Origin: DATBFG01 sp036558645
GTDB taxonomy: Bacteria; Acidobacteriota; Terriglobia; Terriglobales; Acidobacteriaceae
Direction: 5' to 3'
Assembly: GCA_036558645.1 (NCBI GenBank)
Contig: DATBFG010000095.1
Coordinates: forward strand, 1 to 64,000
Length of the DNA stretch: 64,000 nt
Part shown: positions 9,016 to 17,482 of the stretch, piece after piece
Layout of the letters: the number at the start of each line of letters is the position of its first letter
How positions within the stretch are numbered: position 1 is the stretch's first letter
The notes under the pieces: model-generated
Seen by the model: only the letters and a program-made list of their open reading frames with translations
What the model was told of the DNA's origin: nothing
Database searches by the model: none
Program-made: the position numbers and the translations under genes

Positions 9016-9366
9016 ATGGGAACCAAGCAACGGCGCCACACTCGCATCAAGATGGTCTTGCCCATTCGGGTATCGGCCACAGATGCGTCCAATAAGCCCT
9101 TCACTGAACTGGCACATACCCTGGACATCACGCCGCAGGGCGCGCGACTAGGGGCCATTCACCACGTACTCCAACCGGGGGACAAGATAACTATTCAGTA
9201 CCGGCAGCGCAAAATCCCGGTCCGGGTGGTCTGGGTGCGTGCCATGGAAGGTTCAAAGGAATGCCAGGTTGGCGTCGAAGCATTTGAGGGTGGAGAAACC
9301 TGGGGTCTCGAGCTTACCGGTAGCGAGGTTGGAGACGTCCCTCGAACCAAGACCACGACGGCGTAG
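9016..9366 (+). CDS. PilZ domain protein (putative c-di-GMP effector)
   Basis: A 116-residue single-domain protein. The PilZ c-di-GMP site is visible as an arginine motif, KQRRHTRIK (about residues 4-12), and DITPQGARLG (about 41-50), which stands in for the usual D/NxSxxG. Such proteins bind c-di-GMP and act by protein contact. The start at 9016 places translation just behind the sigma-54 promoter at 8962; AGAGG about 11 bases upstream may serve as the ribosome site. It follows the rhamnose operon and faces the sigma-54 activator gene tail to tail, with a shared terminator between them. The target is unknown; polysaccharide production is a guess from context. Confidence 0.8.
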   Translation: MGTKQRRHTRIKMVLPIRVSATDASNKPFTELAHTLDITPQGARLGAIHHVLQPGDKITIQYRQRKIPVRVVWVRAMEGSKECQVGVEAFEGGETWGLELTGSEVGDVPRTKTTTA

Positions 9367-9384
9367 GGGACGCTTAAGAACGAA

Positions 9385-9405
9385 AGTGCCTGACAGGCAG
9401 GCACT
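9385..9405. terminator. bidirectional terminator hairpin
   Basis: AGTGCCTG (9385-9392) pairs with CAGGCACT (9398-9405) around an ACAGG loop. It lies between two convergent genes. The - strand continues TTTCGTTCTT, which is T-rich; the + strand continues CTTGAATTT, which is less so. It probably ends both transcripts. Confidence 0.65.
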
Positions 9406-9429
9406 CTTGAATTTCAAATTGTCAAGACC

Positions 9430-10497
9430 CTAGTCCGCGGCTGCTCCCTGAGATGGGACCACTTCTCGACGCCGCGACGATCCATTTGCGGGCAGCCCCG
9501 CATCCCGAATCTTGTACAACAACGCACGATAACTGATGCTGAGCGCCCGTGCCGCTTGTTTGCGATTCCAGTGATTTGCCTGAAGTACCTTCAAAATCAC
9601 TTTGCGCTCTAGTTCGCGAACCGCTTGCCGCGTCAGCTTCTTCAGAGAAATCGGCCCATCCAAGTTGAGGTCAGGGTTGAAATACTCCTGCTCTCTCGTG
9701 ACCAAGTCGCTGCTGATCACTTCCTCATTCCCCAGGATTACGTACCGCTTGACCAGATTCTCCAGTTCGCGAATGTTCCCCGGCCAATGATATTTCCGGA
9801 GAACCGCAATCAATTCGGACGAAATCGGGCGCGCCCGGCAGTTGTACTTGCGGTTGTAATACTCTAGAAAGTAATTCGTAAGGTCTTCAATGTCGCCGCG
9901 TCTTTCGCGAAGCGGAGGCAGATTCAGATTCACAACATTGATGCGATAGTAAAGATCCTGCCGGAAGGTGCCGTTTTCGATCTCGCTCTCCAGATGCCGG
10001 TTGGTCGCGCAAACAATGCGAACTTCGACCTTCTTATCTTCCTGGGCACCTATTCGGCAAAACTGGCCGTCTTGAAGCAACTGCAAGAGCTTGGACTGAA
10101 GCGCCAGGTCAAGCTCAGAAATTTCGTCGAGAAACAGCGTCCCACGATGCGCCATCTCAACGCGCCCGGGCTTTGAACCGTAGGCTCCCGTGAAGGCGCC
10201 CTTTTCATACCCGAACAACTCGCTCTCCAGAAGGGTTCCAGGTATGGCGGGACAATTGACTTTTACATAGGGTCCACTACGCCAAGGAGAAAACCCATGG
10301 ATCATCCGGGCGATGATGTCTTTCCCAGTTCCGCTTTCCCCTTGAATTAGAACGGGCACATTCGCGCCCGCCACTTTGTCCAGCTTGTCACGGACTGCTT
10401 GCATCACACTGGACCGGCCAAACACTACTGAGTCCGGTGGAATCTCTCCCAGAGACTGGACCAGTGAACTAACAGGATTTGCGGATAGCATCGCCAT
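9430..10497 (-). CDS. stand-alone sigma-54 activator (AAA+ plus Fis HTH, no receiver)
   Basis: Bacterial enhancer-binding protein that remodels sigma-54 RNA polymerase. AAA+ core: Walker A GESGTGKD at residues 53-60, the sigma-54-contacting GAFTGA loop at 100-105, Walker B TLFLDEIS at about 120-127, and an arginine-rich PPLRERRGDIEDL region. The C-terminus has a Fis-type helix-turn-helix (NWNRKQAARALSISYRALLYK). Only about 25 residues precede the core, so there is no receiver, GAF or PAS input domain; activity must be set by expression or a partner. ATG at 10497 is chosen over an in-frame TTG at 10605 because a sigma-54-like promoter at 10533-10548 and an AAGGAG (13-base spacing) lie between them. 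An ATG at 10491 is also possible. Confidence 0.85.
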   Translation of the reverse strand: MAMLSANPVSSLVQSLGEIPPDSVVFGRSSVMQAVRDKLDKVAGANVPVLIQGESGTGKDIIARMIHGFSPWRSGPYVKVNCPAIPGTLLESELFGYEKGAFTGAYGSKPGRVEMAHRGTLFLDEISELDLALQSKLLQLLQDGQFCRIGAQEDKKVEVRIVCATNRHLESEIENGTFRQDLYYRINVVNLNLPPLRERRGDIEDLTNYFLEYYNRKYNCRARPISSELIAVLRKYHWPGNIRELENLVKRYVILGNEEVISSDLVTREQEYFNPDLNLDGPISLKKLTRQAVRELERKVILKVLQANHWNRKQAARALSISYRALLYKIRDAGLPANGSSRRREVVPSQGAAAD

Positions 10498-10532
10498 TTG
10501 GTTGCTGCGGCTCCTTAAGCAATACTCCAGTA

Positions 10533-10548
10533 TGCACCCGGAGAGCCA
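10533..10548 (-). promoter_or_regulatory. candidate sigma-54 promoter of the activator gene
   Basis: On the - strand TGGCTC, five bases, then GTGCA fits TGGCAC-N5-TTGCA with two mismatches outside the invariant GG and GC, which keep the 10-base separation. Transcription would start about 25 bases before the ATG at 10497. It suggests self-activation or cross-activation by the NtrC-type regulator at 12420. Two mismatches make a chance match possible. Confidence 0.4.
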
Positions 10549-10695
10549 AACGAAAGTAGCCCCCTTTGGTAACACGGAAATAGTGCCTAACCGTTTTTGA
10601 ACCAATGAATTGGAAGAATTCCGCTTGAGACCTTCCCAACACGTCAGACCGTGGAATTCAGACTCTTACTGGACTTAAGGAATAGGAAAACATTT

Positions 10696-11118
10696 TCACA
10701 CCGAAGAAGTAACTTTCCTTCGTACTGCAACTCGTTCCGTCACGTGGTTGACAAGGGGACGAGAAAATTTTAGCCCAACCAAGTGATAACCCTCGGCGTG
10801 GACGACCCTTAGAGTTCTGGCGCGAAGGGTGTGAGCGGCTTTCGGCAACGCCGTGGTGGCCGTCAGTGGGGCGCTAGGAATCTCTAGCAGAACCTGCGCC
10901 GCGACCGGCAGGGAGCGGCGTACGGCTACCAAGGCTCCCCCGGCCGAGACGTTCAGGGCAGTCGCAAATTCAAGAAATTCCTTGCCCTTCTCATCCCGGC
11001 TCCGAATGAAAACAGGGATCGCCAGGGGCAAACGTGGCCACTGTCGCTGCTCGTTTTCAGGTTTCCGGCGGTTCAAGCGGGATTCTCCCAACGCGAAAAT
11101 CTTCGTTCTCCACCGCAC
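10696..11118 (-). CDS. PilZ domain protein
   Basis: A 140-residue protein with a PilZ-like fold: an N-terminal basic stretch ending in RQWPRLPLAIPVFIR, then ALNVSAGGALVAV matching the N/DxSxxG motif, and a later LRVVHAEGYHLVGLKF strand typical of the barrel. The first arginine motif is degenerate compared with RxxxR, so c-di-GMP binding is less certain than for the PilZ proteins at 9016 and 17483. The start is a GTG at 11118 with no good ribosome site; a shorter start such as the TTG nine codons in is possible. It is upstream of and co-oriented with the sigma-54 activator, about 200 bases apart. Confidence 0.65.
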   Translation of the reverse strand: MRWRTKIFALGESRLNRRKPENEQRQWPRLPLAIPVFIRSRDEKGKEFLEFATALNVSAGGALVAVRRSLPVAAQVLLEIPSAPLTATTALPKAAHTLRARTLRVVHAEGYHLVGLKFSRPLVNHVTERVAVRRKVTSSV

Positions 11119-11329
11119 CTAAGGGGCCAATTTCCACTATGCGAAGACAAAGATAGCGGTAGATTTCGTATATGGATTGCCTCTGCGCACTTACCTTACG
11201 GTCTCTAGCACTTGAGACTAAGGACCCTTCGCCGTATATTCGCTTTCCAGGTGTTTTTTCCACTAATCTCCACATCTTGTAGAAAGCGCAATGTTTTTTC
11301 CTTCAGTGACAAAATCCGTGCATTTTCCG

Positions 11330-11358
11330 TTGACAGGGAAAAAGTCATGACATAGCAT
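11330..11358 (+). promoter_or_regulatory. sigma-70-type promoter of the kinase/regulator operon
   Basis: TTGACA (11330-11335), a 17-base spacer, then TAGCAT (11353-11358): a perfect -35 and a four-of-six -10. The spacer contains the 8-bp palindrome GTCATGAC (11344-11351), a possible operator. The kinase ATG lies about 90 bases downstream. The 333-base gap 11119-11451 holds nothing else I can identify. Confidence 0.6.
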
Positions 11359-11451
11359 CCCTGCAATAGCATTCACTTCAGCCGGACTGAGCTGAGTGCC
11401 GAATTGGACTTACCCCCTCTCCCCTCGTAGCCAAACCACGAGAGTCTATCT

Positions 11452-12423
11452 ATGGGTGCAGTGTCGGATAACACGTGTGTTCCCACCGCCTCAGGCAAAG
11501 AAAACAACCCGGCTGATCTCTGTCCCAAGAAACCAACCTCAGCTGAGTGTGCAGACCCCGATTGCCAGCACGACTTGCTTCAGGATTACACCCAACTGCA
11601 GGAACGGTTTGCCCGGACGACCAACGCCCTTGCCTCTGCCGCGCATGACCTCAAAACGCCTCTAGCGATCATGAACGGATACGTCGAACTGCTGCAAAGC
11701 GAGAAGCTGGGCGGCCTCAATGAGCGCCAACGTGAAGTGCTGAAGGACATGCATGCCAGTGGTCAACGTCTGCAGCAGTTCATCCAGGATTTTCTGAGTT
11801 ATAGCGTTCTTGAGATCGGCGAGATGCGGATGCAGTACGAGCTTGGCGACATGAACGCCACGCTGTCTGAGGTTTGCCGCCTTTGGTCAAGCCGGTTTCA
11901 GGAGCGCGGAGTCGCCCTATACTTCCTCGCTAACGACAAACTTACTGATTTCCACTTCGACTTGCCGAAGGTACAGCGCGTGATTTCCAACTTGCTGGAA
12001 AATGCATCCAAATTCACGCCAGTTGGCGGAACTGTGTGGCTACACGCTGAGCCTTATATGTGGGAACGACGAAGCGCCGATGCATCCACCTTGTCCGGCG
12101 ACCGTCGTGTGACAGAAAAGACAAGGGGCGAGCGTCGCAGGCAACAAGTTCCTTCTCCAAATTCGGTCAAAGTTAGTGTGTCTGACACTGGACCCGGCAT
12201 ACCACCCGAGTATCACATCGAGGTTTTTGACGACTTTTTCCGCCTGCCCAGCGAAAAACAAACGGACGGTATGGGGCTTGGTTTGGCAATCGCACGTCGA
12301 CTCGTCAACAACATGGGTGGCAAGATCTGGGTGGAAAGTGAGCCCAGCGCCGGATGCAAGTTCTCCTTCATCATTCCCCTACAACCTGCGTTTAACCCCG
12401 CGAACAAAGGAAAGGCTAAATGA
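11452..12423 (+). CDS. soluble sensor histidine kinase with Cys-bearing N-terminus
   Basis: Predicted cytoplasmic kinase (323 aa, no membrane segment) for the regulator that follows. HisKA box SAAHDLKTPL has phospho-acceptor H65; the ATPase domain has N184 in NLLENASKF, DTGPGIPP from 245 and GMGLGLAI at 273-280. An insert of about 35 mostly charged residues (about 201-236) splits the ATPase domain. There is no PAS, GAF or HAMP domain; instead the first 40 residues carry four cysteines (C9, C24, C33, C38) before a short coiled coil leading to the H-box. These could bind metal or sense redox, which is speculative. Its last four bases overlap the regulator start (ATGA), so the pair is translationally coupled. 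Confidence 0.88.
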   Translation: MGAVSDNTCVPTASGKENNPADLCPKKPTSAECADPDCQHDLLQDYTQLQERFARTTNALASAAHDLKTPLAIMNGYVELLQSEKLGGLNERQREVLKDMHASGQRLQQFIQDFLSYSVLEIGEMRMQYELGDMNATLSEVCRLWSSRFQERGVALYFLANDKLTDFHFDLPKVQRVISNLLENASKFTPVGGTVWLHAEPYMWERRSADASTLSGDRRVTEKTRGERRRQQVPSPNSVKVSVSDTGPGIPPEYHIEVFDDFFRLPSEKQTDGMGLGLAIARRLVNNMGGKIWVESEPSAGCKFSFIIPLQPAFNPANKGKAK

Positions 12424-13826
12424 ACGATACGGCCAACATTTTGCTGGTCGATGACGAACCCGGGATGTTGCGCTATATCCGGACTCTGCTCGAAGTGGAT
12501 GAATACAAAGTTGAGACTGCCAGCACAGGCGAAGAAGCCCTGGAGCGCGTCAACAAGGGATTGCATCCGGATCTGGTTCTGCTCGACCTGTTGATGCCCG
12601 GAATTGACGGTCTACAGACGCTCGAGCAAATGCGCCAGATTTATCCCGGCGTGAAGGTGGTCATGCTGTCGTGCGTAAGCGATACGCGCAAGGTCGTACA
12701 GGCGATCCGCCTTGGCGCGCATGATTACCTTACAAAGCCCTTCCAGAAAGCGGAGCTCGACGCCGTGATCGACCAGTGCCTGGGAGCCAGCCGGCAGCCT
12801 TACGCCGGCGACGTCGAAGAGCTTTGCGACGACGTCTTCTTCGTGGCCGCCAGCCCGGCCATGCGCAAGATTCGCTCGCAGGCCGCTTTGGTCGCGAATG
12901 TAGATATTCCGGTGTTGCTCCTTGGTGAGAGCGGCACGGGCAAAGAAGTTCTTGCGCGATTGATTCACAAGCTTTCTCCGCGCGCGCACCGCACGTTCCT
13001 AAAAGTTAATTGCGCCGCCGTTCCGGCCGATCTGCTGGAGAGTGAATTGTTCGGCTATGAGGCGGGCGCTTTCACGGGTGCAACGCATCCCAAACCCGGT
13101 AAGTTTGAGCTTTGCAACAAGGGAACGATCCTGCTCGACGAAATCGGTGAGATGCCTCCGGGCCTGCAGGCCAAGCTCTTGCACGTTCTGCAAGATCAGC
13201 AATTTTCCCGCCTCGGTAGCCGGTCGGTGATCAAGGTCGACGTTCGGATCCTGGCCGCCACGAACATCAACATTCCTGAGGCGTTGGCCAACAAGCGCTT
13301 ACGCGAGGATCTGTACTACCGTCTAAATGCTTTTACGCTGAACCTGCCTCCTCTGCGCGAGCGCAAAGAGGAAGTACCGATTCTGCTTAAGCATTTCATG
13401 TCTCGCATGTCCGAACGCTACGCGCGTGCGCCGCTACCGCTCTCTTCCACGATGATGCAGGCCTGCCTCAACTACTCGTGGCCTGGCAATCTGCGTGAAC
13501 TGAGCAACTTCATCAAGAGATACCTGATTCTCGGGGACGAGAGCCTCGCCATCGCCGAACTGAATCCGAAGAACGAACCGGCGGCGCATCTCGATGCCTC
13601 GCCACGCAACCCCGCAGAACCAGCGGGAGGTCTCAAGTCTCTTGCCCGCAACGCCAAGGATGAAGCTGAAGCCGAAGCGATTACCCGCGCGCTCGAAGAG
13701 ACGAATTGGAATCGCAAGCAGGCTGCTGCACTCTTGAAGATCAGCTACAAGGCGCTCCTTTACAAGATTCGGCAGTACGGAATCGCGCAGGCGAAGAGCC
13801 ATCACAGGCTTTCGGCGGGAGCCTAG
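12420..13826 (+). CDS. NtrC-family sigma-54 response regulator
   Basis: Three-domain regulator of 468 aa. The receiver has acidic D11/D12, phospho-acceptor D56 in LLDLLMP and K107. The AAA+ domain has Walker A GESGTGKE at 169-176, GAFTGA at 216-221 and Walker B TILLDEIG at about 236-243. The C-terminal Fis-type HTH reads NWNRKQAAALLKISYKALLYK, strikingly like the HTH of the orphan activator at 9430, so they may recognise related sites. It would be phosphorylated by the kinase encoded just upstream and activate sigma-54 promoters such as the one at 8962. A hairpin terminator follows at 13861. Confidence 0.93.
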   Translation: MNDTANILLVDDEPGMLRYIRTLLEVDEYKVETASTGEEALERVNKGLHPDLVLLDLLMPGIDGLQTLEQMRQIYPGVKVVMLSCVSDTRKVVQAIRLGAHDYLTKPFQKAELDAVIDQCLGASRQPYAGDVEELCDDVFFVAASPAMRKIRSQAALVANVDIPVLLLGESGTGKEVLARLIHKLSPRAHRTFLKVNCAAVPADLLESELFGYEAGAFTGATHPKPGKFELCNKGTILLDEIGEMPPGLQAKLLHVLQDQQFSRLGSRSVIKVDVRILAATNINIPEALANKRLREDLYYRLNAFTLNLPPLRERKEEVPILLKHFMSRMSERYARAPLPLSSTMMQACLNYSWPGNLRELSNFIKRYLILGDESLAIAELNPKNEPAAHLDASPRNPAEPAGGLKSLARNAKDEAEAEAITRALEETNWNRKQAAALLKISYKALLYKIRQYGIAQAKSHHRLSAGA

Positions 13827-13860
13827 ACACATCCTCTTTGGTTATTCCTAATAAAAAGTA

Positions 13861-13890
13861 AAAAGCCGGCACGATCGCCGGCTTTTGTTC
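13861..13890. terminator. bidirectional rho-independent terminator
   Basis: AAAAGCCGGC (13861-13870) pairs with GCCGGCTTTT (13877-13886) around ACGATC, with GTTCTTTTC following on the + strand and TTACTTTTTATT on the - strand. It separates the convergent response-regulator and SBBP-protein genes. Confidence 0.88.
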
Positions 13891-13910
13891 TTTTCGTGGT
13901 TCCCTGTCGT

Positions 13911-16900
13911 TTATTGAACGATCAACGTCACCGTAGTCGTTCGCGATGTTGAACCTGAGACTCCGCTCATGGTGACGGAATACGTGCCTGCTGGAGTACC
14001 ACCAGTTACGGCTGGCGTGCTGCTGCTCGAGCCACATCCCGCCTGGAACATCACCAATGCAAAGAAAGCGCCCAGAAACACTCCCGAGAGCAGACCTCGC
14101 TTCTTCTTTCTGACGCCAAGCCCTATCAGAGCCAGCCCGGATATCGGAATCCACGTGGCGTACATCGGCCACGCCTTCTGAAGAACTGCCGTCGTAGTCG
14201 GCCGCACAGTCGTGTTGATATGCACCGTTGACGTCGCTGCACCATTATTCAGATTCGTAATCGTCGCGGTCGTGAAGGTACAAGTCGCTCCAGTGGGAAG
14301 GCCGGAACTGCAAGACAGAGCAATGGAATTTGGTATGGCGCCGGTGGGCGTCAACGTGAGCGTGTAATTCGCCGGCACGCCCGCAGGTTCGGTTACGCTT
14401 AGCGGATTCGCACTAATCGAGTAGTCATTGACCGTTACGCTCGCGCTGCTCGAAACCGTAAACGAAGAATTCGCCACCGTCAGCGTTGCGCTGTTACTTA
14501 GCGAGGTCGGTGCCGCGGTCGGAGTTATGATGACAGTGATAGTGGCGACGGCATTCGAATTCATCGTGCCCAGGTTGCACACCACGGTCGGCGGAGTTCC
14601 CGTCGCCCCTCCACAACTCCCTCCCGTTGCCGTGGCAGAAACAAAGGTTGCATTGGCCGCCGGAAGCGTATCCGTGAACGTCACCCCGGAGGCCAAGTCT
14701 CCCGTATTCGTAACGGTAAAGGTGAATGTCACCGGATTTCCAACTCCGACCGCCGGTGTCGGAGACGCAGTAACAGTCATCGTGAAGTTCGCAGTAGGAC
14801 CGATCTTGCTGATGAAGGCATCGCTTGATCCGCTGATGGCGCCCTGAAATGCGCCCACCACCGGGAAGTTCGTGGAAGCGGTTTCGCCTGAAACGTACGT
14901 GTTTCCGAGAGGATCGATGGCAATTCCGGTACCGCGGTCATCGCCGCTTCCACCGTGGTAACTAGAGAAGTGAGCAACAGAATCGGGATCCGTGGACGTA
15001 GTGTCAATTCGTGCTACGAACGCATCGTTGCCACCGCCGATGGTTGATTGGAACTCATGTGCCAGATGGAAGGCGGCGGAATCTGTATAACCCGTCAAGC
15101 GTGCGCCCTGACTTCCATCTACTGCGATGCCTAGGCCCACATCAGTCCCAGCACCACCTAGATAAGAGAAATAATTGAGCGGATAGTTGGTGCCGTCGGT
15201 TGGGGGAGCGCTTCCAATCTTGGCGACGAACGCGTCGGTTCCACCTCCGTTTGACGGTTGAAATGGAACAACGGAGGTCGAAAATTCCGGGTCGCGCGTA
15301 AATGTAGTTACATCCGTGGATGTTGTCGAACCGGTAATGTAGGCATTAAACGACGTATCGACCGCTACTCCGTATCCAATGTCTTCGCCCGTACCACCCA
15401 GATAGGTCAGGTAAACCTCTTGCGTGGTTGCTGGATTGGTAAGGGTGAATTTGCCGACGAACGCATCGCTTCCACCCGCCTGGGCCTGAGACGAGTTCAA
15501 GCCCATATCGGTGAAAGTTGTGCCGCCAGTGACATACACATTTGACGATGTATCGACTGCGATGCCGCCCCCGCTCACCGTCCCGGTACTCGGGGTCGCG
15601 CCGCCAAGGTAGCTGAGGTATGCATTGGCAGCCGTCGGATCTGCCGCAACCGGATCGATCTTCGCAATGAAGAATTGATTGGTTGCTCGCGAGGTTTCCT
15701 GGAAAGCGTTCGCAGTGACCGGCAGATCCGTAGAGGTTGTCGTGCCCGTCAGATACATTTTGGCGTGGAAGTCCAATGCCAGGCCCGTGGCAGTATCGGT
15801 CCCAGTTCCACCCAGGTAGGTGGAGTATGCGAGGTCTGTACCATCGGGCAAAAGTTCGCTGGCAAAGACATGGTTCCCAGCAGACATCGGACCGGCCTGT
15901 ACCGCATTGGCGGCCATGATGGGGAAATCAGTGTTGGAAGCGGTAGTTCCTGTCACGTAAACATTCGAGGCGCTATCGACTGCGATAGCGGCTGAAGTGT
16001 CGTCGTTCGTTCCCCCCAAATAGGTAGAAAACTGGATCACAGTTCCAGTGATATTGAACTTGGTGACAAATACGTCTGCCCCGCCGGCATTCGAACCCTG
16101 GAATGGGTCGGGAGACGTGACGGACGGAAAGTCTGTGGACGTTGTCGTGCCCGCAACATAGATGTTCGATGCGGGGTCTACTGCGATTGCCGGACAGCCG
16201 GAGGTAGGAATGCTGGTGATTGCAAAGCAACCTTCACCGCCAGCACCTCCCAGGTAGCTTGAATATGTGAGCACCGGATCGATGATCAGTGCGCGGCTTC
16301 GATCATAGGGACCAACTTCGAATCCGGCCTCGTTTGCAGCACGCAGGACAAATCGTCCGATTACAGTCGTTTTTTCATTGCCAACCTGCTGATAGACGGA
16401 GGGCGCCCGAAAAACTACAGCTTCACCCTCATTCGCAAGGACTAAGTTACCCTTCGCATCAACCTTCAAATCCTTAACGCCGTCGAACTTCCACCCAATC
16501 GCATCTGGATTGCTGCCCGGGGCGACCACAAAGTCATACTCCAGTTGCCCCTGCTCGCCGTAATAAACCAGGTCGATGCCGGGATAGACATTTCCGTATT
16601 GCACTCGCGCAAACTGCGGAACGTTGCGGTGCCACTTCGCCGGGTCGTTGCCAATCAAATAGTTGCTCTTGCCCGGAAGAAGGTCAACTCCCCGAATCGC
16701 AGGATCCTGATGCGCTCCCGTGAGTTGCATGGCGATCACTTGCTGCTTTTGGGTGCTCCTCGATCTCTTCAAGCTCAGGACAGCCTGATCAGAGGTGAGA
16801 AATAGGCCATACCCTGATCCGCGAGCCATGAATTTCACGCGAGGATCGGTCTGTCCCTGGTTGGCCTCAAATACGAAAGGCTGGTGGCCGAAATCGCCTC

Positions 16901-17075
16901 GCACCGATTGGGAAGCCCTCGGAGACTTCCCGAAGATCGATCGACTAACCTGGGCAGCAGCGCTAGAGCTGCCTTTCTGGTCCGCAAGACTCGCAGCCCA
17001 CAAGGCTCCGATTGCACCCGCAACCAACATCGTGCCTGCCAGCACGACGCGCATCCGAATTGCCGACAAACTCAC
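13911..17075 (-). CDS. exported SBBP-repeat / DUF11 surface protein
   Basis: Large exported protein of 1054 aa. After a signal-like segment (about residues 8-31) comes a DUF7948-type region (FEANQGQTDPRVKFMARG, later DLVYYGEQGQLEYDF). Next come seven beta-propeller-type SBBP repeats, each YLGG...AVD...NxYVTGTT (about 290-760), then a DUF11 adhesin-like module with TFTFTVTNTGDLASGVTFTDT, an Ig-like segment, a membrane helix (IPISGLALIGLGV) with KKKR, a second hydrophobic stretch ending in AGCGSSSS, and a short beta tail. GTG at 17075 is chosen because GGAGG lies four bases before it; a longer GTG start at 17123 lacks a ribosome site. Function is unknown; surface display or adhesion is inferred. 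Confidence 0.8.
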   Translation of the reverse strand: MSLSAIRMRVVLAGTMLVAGAIGALWAASLADQKGSSSAAAQVSRSIFGKSPRASQSVRGDFGHQPFVFEANQGQTDPRVKFMARGSGYGLFLTSDQAVLSLKRSRSTQKQQVIAMQLTGAHQDPAIRGVDLLPGKSNYLIGNDPAKWHRNVPQFARVQYGNVYPGIDLVYYGEQGQLEYDFVVAPGSNPDAIGWKFDGVKDLKVDAKGNLVLANEGEAVVFRAPSVYQQVGNEKTTVIGRFVLRAANEAGFEVGPYDRSRALIIDPVLTYSSYLGGAGGEGCFAITSIPTSGCPAIAVDPASNIYVAGTTTSTDFPSVTSPDPFQGSNAGGADVFVTKFNITGTVIQFSTYLGGTNDDTSAAIAVDSASNVYVTGTTASNTDFPIMAANAVQAGPMSAGNHVFASELLPDGTDLAYSTYLGGTGTDTATGLALDFHAKMYLTGTTTSTDLPVTANAFQETSRATNQFFIAKIDPVAADPTAANAYLSYLGGATPSTGTVSGGGIAVDTSSNVYVTGGTTFTDMGLNSSQAQAGGSDAFVGKFTLTNPATTQEVYLTYLGGTGEDIGYGVAVDTSFNAYITGSTTSTDVTTFTRDPEFSTSVVPFQPSNGGGTDAFVAKIGSAPPTDGTNYPLNYFSYLGGAGTDVGLGIAVDGSQGARLTGYTDSAAFHLAHEFQSTIGGGNDAFVARIDTTSTDPDSVAHFSSYHGGSGDDRGTGIAIDPLGNTYVSGETASTNFPVVGAFQGAISGSSDAFISKIGPTANFTMTVTASPTPAVGVGNPVTFTFTVTNTGDLASGVTFTDTLPAANATFVSATATGGSCGGATGTPPTVVCNLGTMNSNAVATITVIITPTAAPTSLSNSATLTVANSSFTVSSSASVTVNDYSISANPLSVTEPAGVPANYTLTLTPTGAIPNSIALSCSSGLPTGATCTFTTATITNLNNGAATSTVHINTTVRPTTTAVLQKAWPMYATWIPISGLALIGLGVRKKKRGLLSGVFLGAFFALVMFQAGCGSSSSTPAVTGGTPAGTYSVTMSGVSGSTSRTTTVTLIVQ

Positions 17076-17482
17076 GAGTCCTCCGAATTGCCGCTTTCCT
17101 GGAAAGACGAAAAGAGGGCACACGCCAAGCTACCGGGCGCACCCGCGAACGGCCTGAAAATAGCTAACAAGTATCGATGAAAAATAAATAACTACTTAAA
17201 CATCTGACGGATAGACTGTCAAGCCGAGTACCAGCGGCCATCTGATCAGATGCTGCCTTGGGCCTTCAAAGATGCTGAGTTGGCCGCCGAAAACTCCCGA
17301 ACCAAGAACGCGTTCAGCGAAACCTTGCGAAAAATCAACTCGCCGTATTCGAAACCGTCTGCATCGTCCAATTTTCTGTTTGCAAAATGGAAGCAAGCGC
17401 GTACCCTAGGACCACAAAATTTTAAGAGTTTTCCTGGAAGAGCATCGCCGTCCTTGGCCTTACCAGGCACGACCGAGGTTTC
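17076..17482. other. divergent intergenic region with a 14-bp palindrome
   Basis: About 400 bases between the SBBP gene (-) and a PilZ gene (+). It contains the perfect palindrome CATCTGATCAGATG (17239-17252), possibly an operator. I found no convincing -35/-10 pair and no sigma-54 site with correct GG/GC spacing on either strand. Confidence 0.35.

Noticed and set aside
11112..11128. A TGGCCC-N5-GTGCG element upstream of the PilZ gene at 11118.
   Set aside because: It overlaps the proposed start codon and mismatches the consensus at several positions, so a sigma-54 promoter here would cut off the gene start.
14800..16300. Repeated nucleotide patterns that could be taken for a tandem DNA repeat.
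   Set aside because: They come from seven diverged SBBP protein repeats; DNA identity is too low for a structural repeat or CRISPR array.
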